64,000 nt of DNA from Burkholderia sp. lig30 (lineage in GTDB: Bacteria; Pseudomonadota; Gammaproteobacteria; Burkholderiales; Burkholderiaceae). Below are positions 8,914 through 18,493 of the stretch, piece by piece. The notes beneath the pieces were generated by a model that did no database searches, was not told the origin of the DNA, and worked only from the letters and a program-made list of their open reading frames with translations. The DNA is taken from NCBI RefSeq assembly GCF_000687455.2, contig NZ_JGVW01000060.1:1-64000 (forward strand). The letters run 5' to 3'. A program made the translations under genes and the position numbers. The first letter of the stretch is position 1. The number at the start of each line of letters is the position of its first letter.

Positions 8914-9855
8914 TCAGTCGAAGTTGTAGGCCTGGGCGACTTCCTGCCCCAGGCTGTTGTTGCGGCCGATGAAGTCGGTCAGGAATTCGTGCAGCCCGCT
9001 CTTGAAGATCCGCTCGACGCTGTTGTCGGACAGCATCTGCAGGATCGTCGCGGCGGTCTCGTGACACGGATGCGTGACGCCGTAATCCTTCGCGAGCATG
9101 TCGAGGCTCGACACGACGCGCCCGTAGCAATACCGCAGCGAGCGCGGCATCCGCCCGTTGAGGATCAGGTAGTCGGCGATGTTGAGCGGCTTGTACTGCA
9201 CGTCGTACATCCAGCGGTACGAGCGGTGCGCGGCGACGCAGCGCAGGATCGTCTCCCATTGGTAGTTGTCGAGGATCGTGCCGACGTGCGACACCGACGG
9301 CAGCAGCAGGTGATACTTCACGTCGACGATGCGCGCGGTGTTGTCCGCGCGCTCGATGAACGCGCCGATCTGCGCGAAATTGAAGATCTCGTTGCGCAGC
9401 ATCGTGCTGTAGAAGCTGCCGAGGATCAGTGCCGTCTCGCGCTTCACCTGATCGAGAAACGCCGGCAGCTCGCTCGCCGGCACCGGCTGCGCGAGGCCGC
9501 GCCCGATCGACAGCCACGCGCCGTTGACGCTCTCCCACGCCTCGCGCGTGAGCGCGGTGCGCACCATCCGCGCGTTCGAGCGCGCGTCCTCGATGCACGA
9601 CAGCACGCTCGACGGGTTGTCGCGATCGCGCAGCAGGTAGTCGGTGACGGTATCGGCCGCGTACGCGTCGTATTTCCGGCGATAGCCTTCGTCCGCGCCC
9701 GAGCTGACGAGCACCGACGACCATTCGGCCGGCGCGTCGGTCGTGCGCGTCAACGCCATCCGCAGGCCGGCGTCGACGATGCGCGCGGTGTTCTCCGCGC
9801 GTTCGATATAGCGGTACATCCAGTAGAGACCGCTCGCAGTGCGTCCAAGAAGCAT
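8914..9855 (-). CDS. Alpha-E domain protein (DUF403)
   Basis: A 313-residue all-helical protein beginning MLLGRTASGLYWMYRYIERAEN, the diagnostic opening of the alpha-E family. It is a stand-alone homologue of the C-terminal half of the fusion gene at 1619-4267. It sits between the intact ATP-grasp gene and a transglutaminase gene, an order found repeatedly in bacteria. Comparative genomics has led to the proposal that alpha-E proteins assist ATP-grasp amidoligases, but no biochemical function is established. The second copy, fused to a degenerate ATP-grasp, suggests two parallel ligase complexes or a hetero-complex. Confidence 0.92.
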   Translation of the reverse strand: MLLGRTASGLYWMYRYIERAENTARIVDAGLRMALTRTTDAPAEWSSVLVSSGADEGYRRKYDAYAADTVTDYLLRDRDNPSSVLSCIEDARSNARMVRTALTREAWESVNGAWLSIGRGLAQPVPASELPAFLDQVKRETALILGSFYSTMLRNEIFNFAQIGAFIERADNTARIVDVKYHLLLPSVSHVGTILDNYQWETILRCVAAHRSYRWMYDVQYKPLNIADYLILNGRMPRSLRYCYGRVVSSLDMLAKDYGVTHPCHETAATILQMLSDNSVERIFKSGLHEFLTDFIGRNNSLGQEVAQAYNFD

Positions 9856-9922
9856 CTGTGATCCACTCCGTCGTTGTTCTGATTGCGCGCCGCGTCCGGG
9901 CGCGCATCGCGTGGTGCGGCGG

Positions 9923-11338
9923 TCAGTCGGCGAGCACCCAGGTGTCCTTGGTGCCGCCGCCCTGGCTCGAATTGACGACGAGCGAGCCTTCCTTCAGCGC
10001 CACCCGCGTCAGGCCGCCCGGCGTGATGCGGATCCGGTCCGACACCAGCACGAACGGACGCAGGTCGACGTGGCGCGGCGCCAGGCCCTTCTCGGTCAGG
10101 ATCGGCGTCGTGGACAACGCCAGCGTGGGTTGCGCGATGTAGTTCGACGGCCGCGCGCGCAGCTTCGCGGCGAACGCCTCGCGCTCCGCCTTCGACGCGG
10201 CCGGCCCGACCAGCATCCCGTAGCCGCCCGAGCCGTGCACCTCCTTCACGACCAGTTCGTCCAGATGCTCGAGCACGTACTTGAGGCTGTCGGCCTCCGC
10301 GCAGCGCCAGGTCGGCACGTTCTCCAGCAGCGCCTTGCGGCCCGTGTAGAACTGCACGATTTCCGGCATGTACGAGTAGATCGCCTTGTCGTCGGCGATG
10401 CCGGTGCCGGGCGCGTTCGCGATCGTGATGTTGCCCGCGCGGTACACGTCCATGATCCCGGCGACGCCGAGCACCGAGTCGGGCCGGAACGTGAGCGGAT
10501 CGAGGAACGCGTCGTCGACGCGGCGATACAGCACGTCGATCGGCCGGAAGCCCTCGGTCGTGCGCATCGCGACGCGGCCGTCGATCACCTGCAGGTCGCT
10601 GCCCTCGACGAGATGCACGCCCATCTGGTCGGCGAGGAACGAATGCTCGTAATACGCGGAGTTGTGGATGCCGGGCGTGAGCACGGCGACGGTCGGGTTG
10701 TCCACGTTGCCGCCCGGCGGGCACACTGCCGCGAGCGACTCGCGCAGCATCTGCGGATAGGTCTCGACCGGCCGTACCTTGACCCGCTGGAACAGCTCCG
10801 GAAAGAGCTGCATCATCGTCTCGCGGTTTTCCAGCATGTACGAGACGCCGGACGGCGTGCGCGCGTTGTCCTCGAGCACGTAGAACTGGTTCTCGGCGGT
10901 GCGCACGATGTCGACGCCGATGATGTGCGTATAGACGTTGCCGGGCGGCCGGAAGTCGATCATCTCCGGCAGGAAAGCGTCGTTGTGCGCGATCAGGTGC
11001 TTCGGCACGATCCCGGCGCGCACGATCTCCTGGCGGTGATAGATGTCGTCGAGAAACGCGTTGAGCGCCATCACGCGCTGCTCGATGCCGAGCGACAGCC
11101 TGCTCCACTCCTGGCCGGAGAGGACGCGCGGCACGATGTCGAACGGGATCAGCCGTTCGGCCGCCTCGGCATCGCCGTACACGGCAAAGGTGATGCCGGT
11201 CTTGCGGAAGACGCTTTCGGCGTCGTGGGCCTTCTGGGCGAGGCTCGCGGGATTCTGCGTGTCGAGCCATTGTTTCAGGCGCGCATAAGGCGCCCGGACA
11301 GTGTCGCCGGGTTGCAGCATCTCATCGAATGGCTTCAT
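9923..11338 (-). CDS. Circularly permuted type 2 ATP-grasp ligase
   Basis: A 471-residue protein, first gene of the operon. Motifs of the circularly permuted ATP-grasp family are intact: VLEDNARTPSGVSYMLENR (about 154-172, acidic/Asn ligands), LTPGIHNSAYYEH (220-232), YRRVDDAFLDP (271-281), NAPGTG (308-313), VVKEVHGSGGYG (363-374, ATP lysine and glycine loop) and SSQGGGTKDTW near the C-terminus. The family is predicted to form amide or peptide bonds at ATP cost through an acyl-phosphate. The substrate is unknown. The start MKPFDEML is the first ATG and no upstream gene competes; the promoter should lie in the roughly 500-bp gap to the right. Confidence 0.92.
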   Translation of the reverse strand: MKPFDEMLQPGDTVRAPYARLKQWLDTQNPASLAQKAHDAESVFRKTGITFAVYGDAEAAERLIPFDIVPRVLSGQEWSRLSLGIEQRVMALNAFLDDIYHRQEIVRAGIVPKHLIAHNDAFLPEMIDFRPPGNVYTHIIGVDIVRTAENQFYVLEDNARTPSGVSYMLENRETMMQLFPELFQRVKVRPVETYPQMLRESLAAVCPPGGNVDNPTVAVLTPGIHNSAYYEHSFLADQMGVHLVEGSDLQVIDGRVAMRTTEGFRPIDVLYRRVDDAFLDPLTFRPDSVLGVAGIMDVYRAGNITIANAPGTGIADDKAIYSYMPEIVQFYTGRKALLENVPTWRCAEADSLKYVLEHLDELVVKEVHGSGGYGMLVGPAASKAEREAFAAKLRARPSNYIAQPTLALSTTPILTEKGLAPRHVDLRPFVLVSDRIRITPGGLTRVALKEGSLVVNSSQGGGTKDTWVLAD

Positions 11339-11847
11339 CGATCATTATCTCCATCGTTTTCGCGGCACCCTGTGTGCCGGACCGGCGTCAATACTGATGA
11401 GCAAGGAGCGTGCCTTGCGATTCCTCCATTCTTCGGCCGGCCCGGCACGCTCGCGCGGCATCGCGCACCACGGCGGTGCGGCGCGCCCCGCGCGCGCGGC
11501 CCGGCATGCGCCGAGTCAGCGCACGGCCCGTCCGCGCGTCGCATGGCGGCGCGACGGCAGCGCGCGGATGGCGCGACGACCGGTATTTCGTATCGACCTT
11601 AGTCCGCGTTCGTGTCACGAATATGCAACCGACGGGAAGTAAGCGAGGGGAAGGCGGAAACGGCGGATGGCGCGTTACGGCGTGTTACGGCGCGCTCGGA
11701 CGCTGGGCGTACAGCCTGCGGCGCAGGAGGGAGCGGGATAAGTCGGGAAAGCGCGGCGCCGTGCCGCGTCGCGGCGAATGACGCCGGCCGCGACGCCGCG
11801 CGGCCGGCCTGATGCGCCGGATCCGCCGGCGCCGGCACCGCGCGCCG
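11339..11847. other. Gene-free gap upstream of the ATP-grasp operon
   Basis: About 500 bp of very GC-rich sequence between the start of the ATP-grasp operon and the 3' end of the carbamoyl-amino-acid hydrolase gene. The open frames here have no family resemblance and unconvincing composition. It should contain the leftward promoter of the operon, but I could not pick out a convincing -35/-10 pair. GC-rich inverted repeats near 11800-11850 could help end transcription of the hydrolase gene. Confidence 0.5.
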
Positions 11848-13107
11848 TCAGGCGGCCGGCTCCTGCGCGCTCGCCAGCACCGCGCGCAGCAGCACGTTGG
11901 CGCCCGCCTCGGCCCATTCCGGCGTGATCGCTTCGGCTTCGTTGTGGCTCAGGCCGTCGACGCACGGCACGAAGATCATGCCGGTCGGCGCGATGCGCGC
12001 GAGATAGCAGGCGTCGTGCCCCGCGCCGGACACGATGTCGGCATGCGGCAGCCCGAGCGCGTCGGCCGCCTCGCGCACCGCGTCGACGCAGCGCGGCGCG
12101 AACGGCACCGGCGGATACCGGAAGATCTGCTCGATCTGCGCGGCAAGGCCGGCCTGCGCGGCGATGCGCTCGAGCTCGCCGCGCAGCGCGGCATCCATCC
12201 CGTCGAGCACGGCGTCGTCGGGATGACGGCACTCGATCGTGAAGAAGCAGCCGCCCGGCACCGTGTTGCGCGAATTCGGCCGCGCCTCGATCATGCCGAC
12301 CGTCGCGCGCGCATGCGGCGCGTGACGCCGCCCGAGCGCATCGACGAACGCGATCATCCGCGCCGCGCCGACGAGCGCGTCGCGCCGGAACGCCATCGGC
12401 GTCGTGCCCGCATGCGCGTCCACGCCGGTCAGCGTCACTTCGTACCAGCGCTGGCCCTGCCCCGCCGTCACGACGCCGATCGTTTTGCCGGCGCGCTCGA
12501 GGATCGCGCCCTGCTCGATATGCAGCTCGTACGCCGCGTGCACCGGATAGCCGCCCACCGGCTCGACGCCCGCGTAGCCGATCTGCTCGAGCGCATCGCC
12601 GATCGTCGTGCCCGCGCCGTCGGCGCGCGACAGCCCGTATTCGAGCGTGTAGACACCCGCGAACACGCCCGACGCGATCATCGCCGGCGCGAAACGCGAG
12701 CCCTCCTCGTTGGTCCAGATCACGACGTCGATCGGCCGCTCGGTTTCGACCTGCGCGTCGTTCATCGCGCGCACCACTTCCAGCCCGCCGAGCACGCCGT
12801 AGATGCCGTCGTAACGCCCGCCCGTCGGCTGCGAATCGGCATGCGAGCCGGTCATCACCGGCGCGGCATGCGGATCGCGGCCTGCGCGGCGCGCGAACAC
12901 GTTGCCCATCCGGTCGACCCGCACCGTGCAGCCGGCGTCGCGCGCCCATTGGGCGAACAGGTCGCGCGACGCGCGGTCGAGCTCGGTCAGCGCGAGGCGG
13001 CAGACGCCGCCCTTCGGCGTCGCGCCGATCTGCGCCATCCGTTCGAGCGACGCCCACAGCCGGTCGCCGTTGACGCGCGGCGCGCGCGTGCCGCCGTCAT
13101 GCCGCAT
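11848..13107 (-). CDS. M20 family N-carbamoyl-amino-acid hydrolase, probable N-carbamoyl-L-cysteine amidohydrolase
   Basis: A 419-residue zinc-dependent M20 amidase of the allantoate amidohydrolase/L-carbamoylase group. Metal and substrate motifs are visible: GSHADSQPTGGRYDG, the Glu-Glu pair in WTNEEGSRF, ELHIEQG, the dimerisation signature DAHAGTTPM, PNSRNTVPG, and the final metal His in DGLSHNEAE. The start was chosen because AAGGAG lies six bases upstream; a longer form from 13125 would bury that site in the coding region. The start overlaps the ATC hydrolase gene by 11 bp. That partner suggests the substrate is N-carbamoyl-L-cysteine, giving L-cysteine, CO2 and ammonia (AtcC/TsC role). 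The enzyme class is clear; the substrate is inferred from the neighbour. Confidence 0.85.
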   Translation of the reverse strand: MRHDGGTRAPRVNGDRLWASLERMAQIGATPKGGVCRLALTELDRASRDLFAQWARDAGCTVRVDRMGNVFARRAGRDPHAAPVMTGSHADSQPTGGRYDGIYGVLGGLEVVRAMNDAQVETERPIDVVIWTNEEGSRFAPAMIASGVFAGVYTLEYGLSRADGAGTTIGDALEQIGYAGVEPVGGYPVHAAYELHIEQGAILERAGKTIGVVTAGQGQRWYEVTLTGVDAHAGTTPMAFRRDALVGAARMIAFVDALGRRHAPHARATVGMIEARPNSRNTVPGGCFFTIECRHPDDAVLDGMDAALRGELERIAAQAGLAAQIEQIFRYPPVPFAPRCVDAVREAADALGLPHADIVSGAGHDACYLARIAPTGMIFVPCVDGLSHNEAEAITPEWAEAGANVLLRAVLASAQEPAA

Positions 13108-13639
13108 CGTCCGCTCCTTGCGCATCAGGTTGCGGCGCGCCGGCGAGCCGATAGCGGAAATCGCAGCGCGTGCCGCCCTGCATGAGCGTGCTGGTGCGCG
13201 TGAGCGCGATGCGCGGGTCGTAGCCCTGGATGAAGTCGCTGTCGCGCGCGCAGCTCAGCAGGTGGCCGATCTCGCCGAGCCCCATCGCGTGGTACATCTC
13301 GGCATAGCTGCAGCGATGCACGTCGTAGTCGTAATGCGTGTCGTCCGCGCGACGCACCTCGACGTCGAGCGCGTCGTCCTTCTCCCACAGCACCTGCAGC
13401 GCGATGAACGACGCGACGCTCGTGCCGTCGGGCTCCTGCGCGGCGAACGTGCGCCCCGCGTCGACCGCCGCGCCGCGCACGGCCTCGGCGATCACCGCCT
13501 GTGCACGCTCGATACCGAATTCGCGCTTCATGATCTCGTAGATCGGCTTGATGATCTCCGCCTCGATGCGGCGCCGCGCGAGGATGCCGAGGCGCGTGTC
13601 GTCCGGCGCGGCGGCCGGCGTCTGGGTGGTTTCAGTCAT
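13097..13639 (-). CDS. atcB: L-2-amino-thiazoline-4-carboxylic acid hydrolase family protein
   Basis: A 180-residue protein with the family's hallmark block DYDVHRCSYAEMYHAMG (about 104-120), followed by LLSCARDSDFIQGYDP, LTRTSTLMQGG and CDFRYRL near the C-terminus. Conserved Cys and His residues lie in these motifs. In Pseudomonas strains the enzyme opens the thiazoline ring of L-ATC to N-carbamoyl-L-cysteine, which a second hydrolase converts to L-cysteine. Here the second enzyme is the overlapping downstream gene. No signal peptide is present. Family recognition is firm; the exact substrate could be a related cyclic or hydantoin-like compound. Confidence 0.85.
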   Translation of the reverse strand: MTETTQTPAAAPDDTRLGILARRRIEAEIIKPIYEIMKREFGIERAQAVIAEAVRGAAVDAGRTFAAQEPDGTSVASFIALQVLWEKDDALDVEVRRADDTHYDYDVHRCSYAEMYHAMGLGEIGHLLSCARDSDFIQGYDPRIALTRTSTLMQGGTRCDFRYRLAGAPQPDAQGADDAA

Positions 13640-13707
13640 GTGTATTGTCTCGTGTCGACCTGAGTTAGCGCTTCAGCGCTTACTCTGGTCCCATGCAAAG
13701 CTCGAAG

Positions 13708-14877
13708 TCACTTCACGGCGGCGCGCGCGCCGCCGAGCACGTCGACGACCGCCCACTTGCCGCCACGCACCTGATAGATCGTGAATGCCGGGTTCTTCAG
13801 ATTGCCGGCCTCGTCGAACGCGATCTCGCCCGTCACGCCCGGCCGGTCGATCGCGTGCAGCGTCGCGACCAGCTTGCCGGGCGCAGTCGAACCGGCTTTC
13901 TGCGTCGCGGCGATCAGCGTCGCCGCCGCGTCATACGCGAACGGCGCGTGCAGTTCGATCGGCGCGCGATAGCGTGCCCGATACTGCGCGTCGAACGCGT
14001 TGCCGCCCGGCATCCGCGACAGCGGCAGGCCCGGTTCGAGCGCCGTCACGCCCTCGCCGTCCTTGCCCGCGAGCGACAGGAACGTCTGGCTCACGAAGCC
14101 GCCCGCGCCGATGAGCGGCACGCGCAGCCCGAGCTGGCGCATGCGCCGCGCGATCGGCGCGGCCTGCGCGTCGAGGCCGCCGAAGAACACGAGATCCGCG
14201 CGCTTGCCCTTGATCGCCGTCAGCACGCCGCTGAAGTCGGTCGTCTTGTCGTTCACGTACTGGCGATCGACGATCGTGCCGCCATGTGCCTCCACGCCGC
14301 TGATGAACTGCGCCGCGAGCCCCGCGCCGAACGACGTGCGGTCGTCGATCACCGCGATGCGCTTCGCCTTCAGCGTGCCGACCGCGTATGCGCCGGTGTA
14401 CGCGCCGCCCGCGTCGTCGTGGCCCATGATGCGAAAGGCCGTCGCGTAGCCCTGCTGCGTGTATTGATGGCCGGTGGATGCGGGCGCGATCTGCGGAATG
14501 CCCGCGTCACGGTAGACGCGCGACGCCGGCACGCTGCAGCCGGTGTTCCAGTGGCCGACGACCCCGGCGACGTGCCGGTCGACGAGTTGCTGCGCGACCG
14601 TGACGGCGGTGCGCGGGTCGGACTGGTCGTCGACCGCGACGAGCTTGTAGACGACCGGCTTGCCGCCGAGCGTCGGGCGCTTGCTGTTCGCGTCGTCGAT
14701 CGCGAGTTGCGCGCCGTTTTGCAGATCCTTGCCGATCCGCGCAGACGGGCCGGTCAGCGGCGCGGCGAGGCCGATCAGGACCGTCTGCGGCGCGGATTGC
14801 GCGAGCGCGGCAGGCGCGGAAGCGGCCAGCGTGGCCGAAAACAGCGCGAGGCCGAAGGTGGAGAAAGCGGTTTTCAT
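13708..14877 (-). CDS. Branched-chain amino-acid type ABC transporter substrate-binding protein
   Basis: A 389-residue periplasmic binding protein of the Leu/Ile/Val (LivJ) class. It begins MKTAFSTFGLALFSATLAAS, a signal peptide ending near AALAQ, followed by the typical start VLIGLAAPLTGPSARIGKDL. A TTG eight codons upstream is also open, but the ATG directly precedes the signal peptide. It lies 68 bp upstream of the ATC hydrolase gene on the same strand and probably shares its transcript. No permease or ATPase gene is present, so it must use a transporter encoded elsewhere. Context suggests it binds ATC or a related cysteine precursor. Confidence 0.9.
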   Translation of the reverse strand: MKTAFSTFGLALFSATLAASAPAALAQSAPQTVLIGLAAPLTGPSARIGKDLQNGAQLAIDDANSKRPTLGGKPVVYKLVAVDDQSDPRTAVTVAQQLVDRHVAGVVGHWNTGCSVPASRVYRDAGIPQIAPASTGHQYTQQGYATAFRIMGHDDAGGAYTGAYAVGTLKAKRIAVIDDRTSFGAGLAAQFISGVEAHGGTIVDRQYVNDKTTDFSGVLTAIKGKRADLVFFGGLDAQAAPIARRMRQLGLRVPLIGAGGFVSQTFLSLAGKDGEGVTALEPGLPLSRMPGGNAFDAQYRARYRAPIELHAPFAYDAAATLIAATQKAGSTAPGKLVATLHAIDRPGVTGEIAFDEAGNLKNPAFTIYQVRGGKWAVVDVLGGARAAVK

Positions 14878-15057
14878 GTGCGGGGATCGAAGTATCGCCA
14901 AGACAAAACATGAAAAATACTAAACAGTCATCGCAACCCGCTCAAATATTCAATTGTTGGATGCTTATGCCATTCCGGAAACAATAGCTTAATTCGCTGT
15001 AAACACAAGATATTTCATGCTTGCACCATAACCAGGCTGTTCTATAAAATTTGATAC

Positions 15058-15960
15058 ATGAAAAATATCGAACAAACACCCAACGACCCGCCGTTGCGCG
15101 CGGTCCGCGCGTTCGAGGCGTTCGCGCGTCTCGGCTCGGTCACGGCGGCGGCGGCCGAACTCGACATCACGCCGTCCGCGGTGAGCCATCAGCTGCAGTT
15201 GCTCGAAGCGTTCATCCAGACGCCGCTGACCGTCCGCGAAGGCCGGCTGCTCGCGCTCACCGACGAGGGCCGCGACTATTACCGGTCGATCAGCGCCGCG
15301 TTCTCGGTGCTGCGCAGCGCGACGCGCTTCGTGCGCGACCGCTCGTCGCTGCGGCAGATCACCATCAGCCTGATCCCGCTGTTCGGCATCGGCTGGTTCA
15401 TCCCGCGCCTGCACACCTTTCTCGCCGACAACACCGATGTCGACGTCACCGTGCTGTACGCGCATCACCGCAACTATCGAAGCGACGCGTCCGACCTGTC
15501 GATCCGCTTCGGCGTCGGCGACTGGACCGGCTACCGTTGCGAGCGGCTGCTGCCCGGCGCGATGGTGCCGGTGTGCAGCGCATCGTTCCTGCGGCGTCAC
15601 GGGCCGTTTCGCACGCCAGCCGATCTCGCACGCGCGCCGCTCGTTCACGACGAGGACCGCAGCGCTTGGGTGAACTGGCTGCAGGGGGCGGGCGTGCGGC
15701 ACGCGCCGCACGTGGTCGGCCCGCTGTTCGAGGACGGGCAACTGACGCTGAGCGCCGCGCGCGCGGATCTCGGCGTCGCGCTGCTGCGCGCGCCGCTGAT
15801 CGCCCGCGAGCTGGCGAGCGGCGAACTCGTGCAGCTGTTCGACCATGCACTCGACGACGGACGCGACTACTACCTGTGCACGCGCGAGGACAGCGACCTG
15901 CCCGACGGCGCGCGGCGTCTCGCCGAGTGGCTGACGCGCATGGCGGCCGCCTCCGCGTGA
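15058..15960 (+). CDS. LysR-type regulator, GcvA-like
   Basis: A 300-residue LysR-family protein with an N-terminal winged helix (LRAVRAFEAFARLGSVTAAA then TPSAVSHQLQLLE, about 13-50) and a GcvA-like effector domain (ISLIPLFGIGWFIPRL to the C-terminus). It is transcribed divergently from the binding protein/ATC hydrolase operon across a 180-bp A/T-rich gap at 14878-15057, the usual layout for a LysR protein and its target. ahpC follows 122 bp downstream on the same strand, but a separate promoter for ahpC is more likely than co-transcription. Confidence 0.92.
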   Translation: MKNIEQTPNDPPLRAVRAFEAFARLGSVTAAAAELDITPSAVSHQLQLLEAFIQTPLTVREGRLLALTDEGRDYYRSISAAFSVLRSATRFVRDRSSLRQITISLIPLFGIGWFIPRLHTFLADNTDVDVTVLYAHHRNYRSDASDLSIRFGVGDWTGYRCERLLPGAMVPVCSASFLRRHGPFRTPADLARAPLVHDEDRSAWVNWLQGAGVRHAPHVVGPLFEDGQLTLSAARADLGVALLRAPLIARELASGELVQLFDHALDDGRDYYLCTREDSDLPDGARRLAEWLTRMAAASA

Positions 15961-16082
15961 CGCCGCGCACGCGCGGATAGAAATTCACGATGCCGACTAT
16001 TGAAACAAGCAATTTCACATCGGACGGATGAAACCGGATACTGACGCTTCCTCAGACATCACCGACACAAAGGGAAACGCAG

Positions 16083-16646
16083 ATGCCGATCATCAACACC
16101 ACCATCAAGCCGTTCAAGGCCACCGCATACCACAACGGCGAATTCGTGCCCGTCACCGACGAGCACTTCAAGGGCAAGTGGTCCGTCGTCGTGTTCTACC
16201 CGGCCGACTTCACCTTCGTGTGCCCGACCGAGCTGGGCGACCTCGCCGACCGTTACGCGGAATTCCAGAAGCTCGGCGTCGAAATCTACGCGGTGTCGAC
16301 CGACACGCACTTCACGCACAAGGCGTGGCACGACACGTCGGACACGATCGGCAAGATCCGCTATCCGATGATCGGCGATCCGACGCTCACGCTGTCGCGC
16401 AACTTCGACGTGCTGATCGAGGAAGAAGGCATGGCGCTGCGCGGCACGTTCGTGATCAACCCGCAAGGCGAAATCAAGCTGTGCGAGATCCACGACAACG
16501 GCATCGGCCGCGACGCGGGCGAACTGCTTCGCAAGGTGCAGGCCGCGCAGTACATCGCGGCCCATCCGGGTGAAGTGTGCCCGGCGAAGTGGACCCCGGG
16601 CGCCGAGACGCTGACGCCGTCGCTCGACCTGATCGGCAAGATCTGA
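16083..16646 (+). CDS. ahpC: Alkyl hydroperoxide reductase subunit C (peroxiredoxin)
   Basis: A 187-residue typical 2-Cys peroxiredoxin. The peroxidatic Cys47 is in [12 protein letters not shown] and the resolving Cys166 in GEVCPAKW. It reduces hydrogen peroxide, organic peroxides and peroxynitrite in the cytoplasm and is recycled by AhpF, encoded next. AAGGGAAACGCAG precedes the ATG. The 122-bp gap upstream contains ATAG and CTAT blocks (near 15978-16000) that loosely recall OxyR half-sites but do not match the spacing well, so OxyR control is only a suggestion. Confidence 0.97.
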   Translation: MPIINTTIKPFKATAYHNGEFVPVTDEHFKGKWSVVVFYPADFTFVCPTELGDLADRYAEFQKLGVEIYAVSTDTHFTHKAWHDTSDTIGKIRYPMIGDPTLTLSRNFDVLIEEEGMALRGTFVINPQGEIKLCEIHDNGIGRDAGELLRKVQAAQYIAAHPGEVCPAKWTPGAETLTPSLDLIGKI

Positions 16647-16762
16647 CGCACCGGCCGCGCGCCCCACCCGGCGCGCGACGGCGGGCCGCCGCACCGTGCG
16701 GCCCGCCCACCCCATCCCGGCACGACCTGCCCGACCACAATCATTACGGAATCCGAATCGCC

Positions 16763-18355
16763 ATGCTCGACGCCAATCTCAAGACCCAATTGAAAGCGTA
16801 TCTGGACAAGATCACGCGCCCGATCGAACTCGTCGCGTCGCTCGACGATGGCGCGAAGTCGCAGGAACTGCTCGCGCTGCTGAACGAGATTGCGTCGCTG
16901 ACGCCGCGCGTGACCGTCATCGAGCGCCGCGGCGATGCCGAGCGCAAGCCGTCGTTCTCGATCGGCGAACCGGACAAGCCGGCCGGCATCCGTTTCGCGG
17001 GCATTCCGATGGGTCATGAATTCACGTCGCTCGTGCTCGCGCTGCTGCAGACGGGCGGCCACCCGATCAAGCTCGACGGCGACGTGATCGAGCAGATCCG
17101 CGCGCTCGACGGCGACTACGCGTTCGAGACGTTCTTCTCGCTGTCGTGCCAGAACTGCCCGGAGGTCGTGCAGGCGCTGAACGTGATGTCGCTGATCAAT
17201 CCGCGCATCCGCCACGTTGCGATCGACGGCGCGCTGTTCCAGGACGAAGTCGACGCGCGCCAGATCATGGCGGTGCCGACGATGTTCCTGAACGGCCAGC
17301 CGTTCGGCCAGGGCCGCAGCAGCGTCAAGGAGATCCTCGCGAAGCTCGACAGCGGCGCGAGCGCACGCGCCGCCAGGGCGCTCGACGACAAGCCGGTGTT
17401 CGACACGCTGATCGTCGGCGGCGGCCCGGCCGGCGCGGCCGCTGCGATCTACTCCGCGCGCAAGGGGATCGCGACGGGCGTGGTCGCCGAGCGCTTCGGC
17501 GGCCAGGTGCTCGACACGATGGCGATCGAGAACTTCGTGTCGGTGCAGGAAACCGAGGGGCCGAAGTTCGCGGCCGCGCTCGAACAGCACGTGAAGCAAT
17601 ACGACGTCGACGTCATGGACGTGCAGCGCGCCGACGCACTGATCCCCGGCGACGTGCACCAGATCCGCCTCGCGAGCGGCGCAGTGCTCAAGGCGAAGAC
17701 GATCGTACTCGCCACCGGCGCGCGCTGGCGCGAGATCGGCGTGCCGGGCGAGCGCGAGTACCGCAACCGCGGCGTCGCGTACTGCCCGCACTGCGACGGC
17801 CCGCTGTTCAAGGGCAAGCGCGTCGCGGTGGTCGGCGGCGGCAATTCAGGCGTCGAGGCGGCGATCGATCTGGCGGGCATCGTCCGCGACGTCACGCTGA
17901 TCGAATTCGGCGCGCAACTGCGCGCGGACGAAGTGCTGCAGCGCAAGCTGCGCAGCCTGCCGAACGTCACCGTCGTCACCCAGGCAAGGACGACCGAGCT
18001 GACCGGCGACGGCAGCCGGCTGAACGGTCTCGTCTACGAGGACCGGCGCACGGGCGACATGAAGCGCATCGACCTCGAAGGCGTGTTCGTGCAGATCGGC
18101 CTCGTGCCGAACACCGAATGGCTGAAAGGGACAGTCGAATTATCGAAACACGGCGAGATCGTGGTCGACGCGCGCGGCGCAACCTCGGTGCCCGGCGTGT
18201 TCGCCGCGGGCGACGTGACGACGGTGCCGTTCAAGCAGATCGTGATCGCGGTCGGCGAAGGGGCGAAGGCGTCGCTCGGCGCGTTCGATCACCTGATTCG
18301 GCAGGAGGTCGCGCCGGTGGACGTGGCGCCGCAGGCCGAAACCGTCGCGGCATGA
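16763..18355 (+). CDS. ahpF: Alkyl hydroperoxide reductase subunit F
   Basis: A 530-residue flavoprotein disulfide reductase. The N-terminal tandem thioredoxin-fold domain carries the CxxC pair Cys129/Cys132 (SLSCQNCPE). The FAD domain starts near 213 ([15 protein letters not shown]). The redox CxxC is Cys341/Cys344 (AYCPHCDG), followed by the NAD(P)H-binding [14 protein letters not shown] and FAD motif GVFAAGDVT. It passes electrons from NADH to AhpC. The gene starts 116 bp after ahpC, and the start [14 protein letters not shown] matches AhpF N-termini. A terminator-like hairpin follows. Confidence 0.97.
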   Translation: MLDANLKTQLKAYLDKITRPIELVASLDDGAKSQELLALLNEIASLTPRVTVIERRGDAERKPSFSIGEPDKPAGIRFAGIPMGHEFTSLVLALLQTGGHPIKLDGDVIEQIRALDGDYAFETFFSLSCQNCPEVVQALNVMSLINPRIRHVAIDGALFQDEVDARQIMAVPTMFLNGQPFGQGRSSVKEILAKLDSGASARAARALDDKPVFDTLIVGGGPAGAAAAIYSARKGIATGVVAERFGGQVLDTMAIENFVSVQETEGPKFAAALEQHVKQYDVDVMDVQRADALIPGDVHQIRLASGAVLKAKTIVLATGARWREIGVPGEREYRNRGVAYCPHCDGPLFKGKRVAVVGGGNSGVEAAIDLAGIVRDVTLIEFGAQLRADEVLQRKLRSLPNVTVVTQARTTELTGDGSRLNGLVYEDRRTGDMKRIDLEGVFVQIGLVPNTEWLKGTVELSKHGEIVVDARGATSVPGVFAAGDVTTVPFKQIVIAVGEGAKASLGAFDHLIRQEVAPVDVAPQAETVAA

Positions 18356-18372
18356 CGGAAGATGTTTCTGCC

Positions 18373-18408
18373 GGCCCCGCGCGCCGTCATGGGTGCGCGG
18401 GCCATTTT
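18373..18408 (+). terminator. Probable rho-independent terminator after ahpF
   Basis: GGCCCCGCGC and GCGCGGGCC can pair, with one bulged base, around a loop of about 11 bases. ATTTTC follows directly. It lies 18 bp after the ahpF stop. The U-run is short, so efficiency is uncertain. Confidence 0.5.
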
Positions 18409-18493
18409 CACGATCGTCGCGGATTGGCGGCGGGCAGACGATCGCATGCCGCCCGCTTTCGCACCACGCGGGCAAACGCCCGCGGTGCCGCCG

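Noticed and set aside
15978-16000. OxyR-binding site before ahpC
   Set aside because: ATAG and CTAT blocks are present, but spacing and the second dyad of the OxyR motif do not fit.
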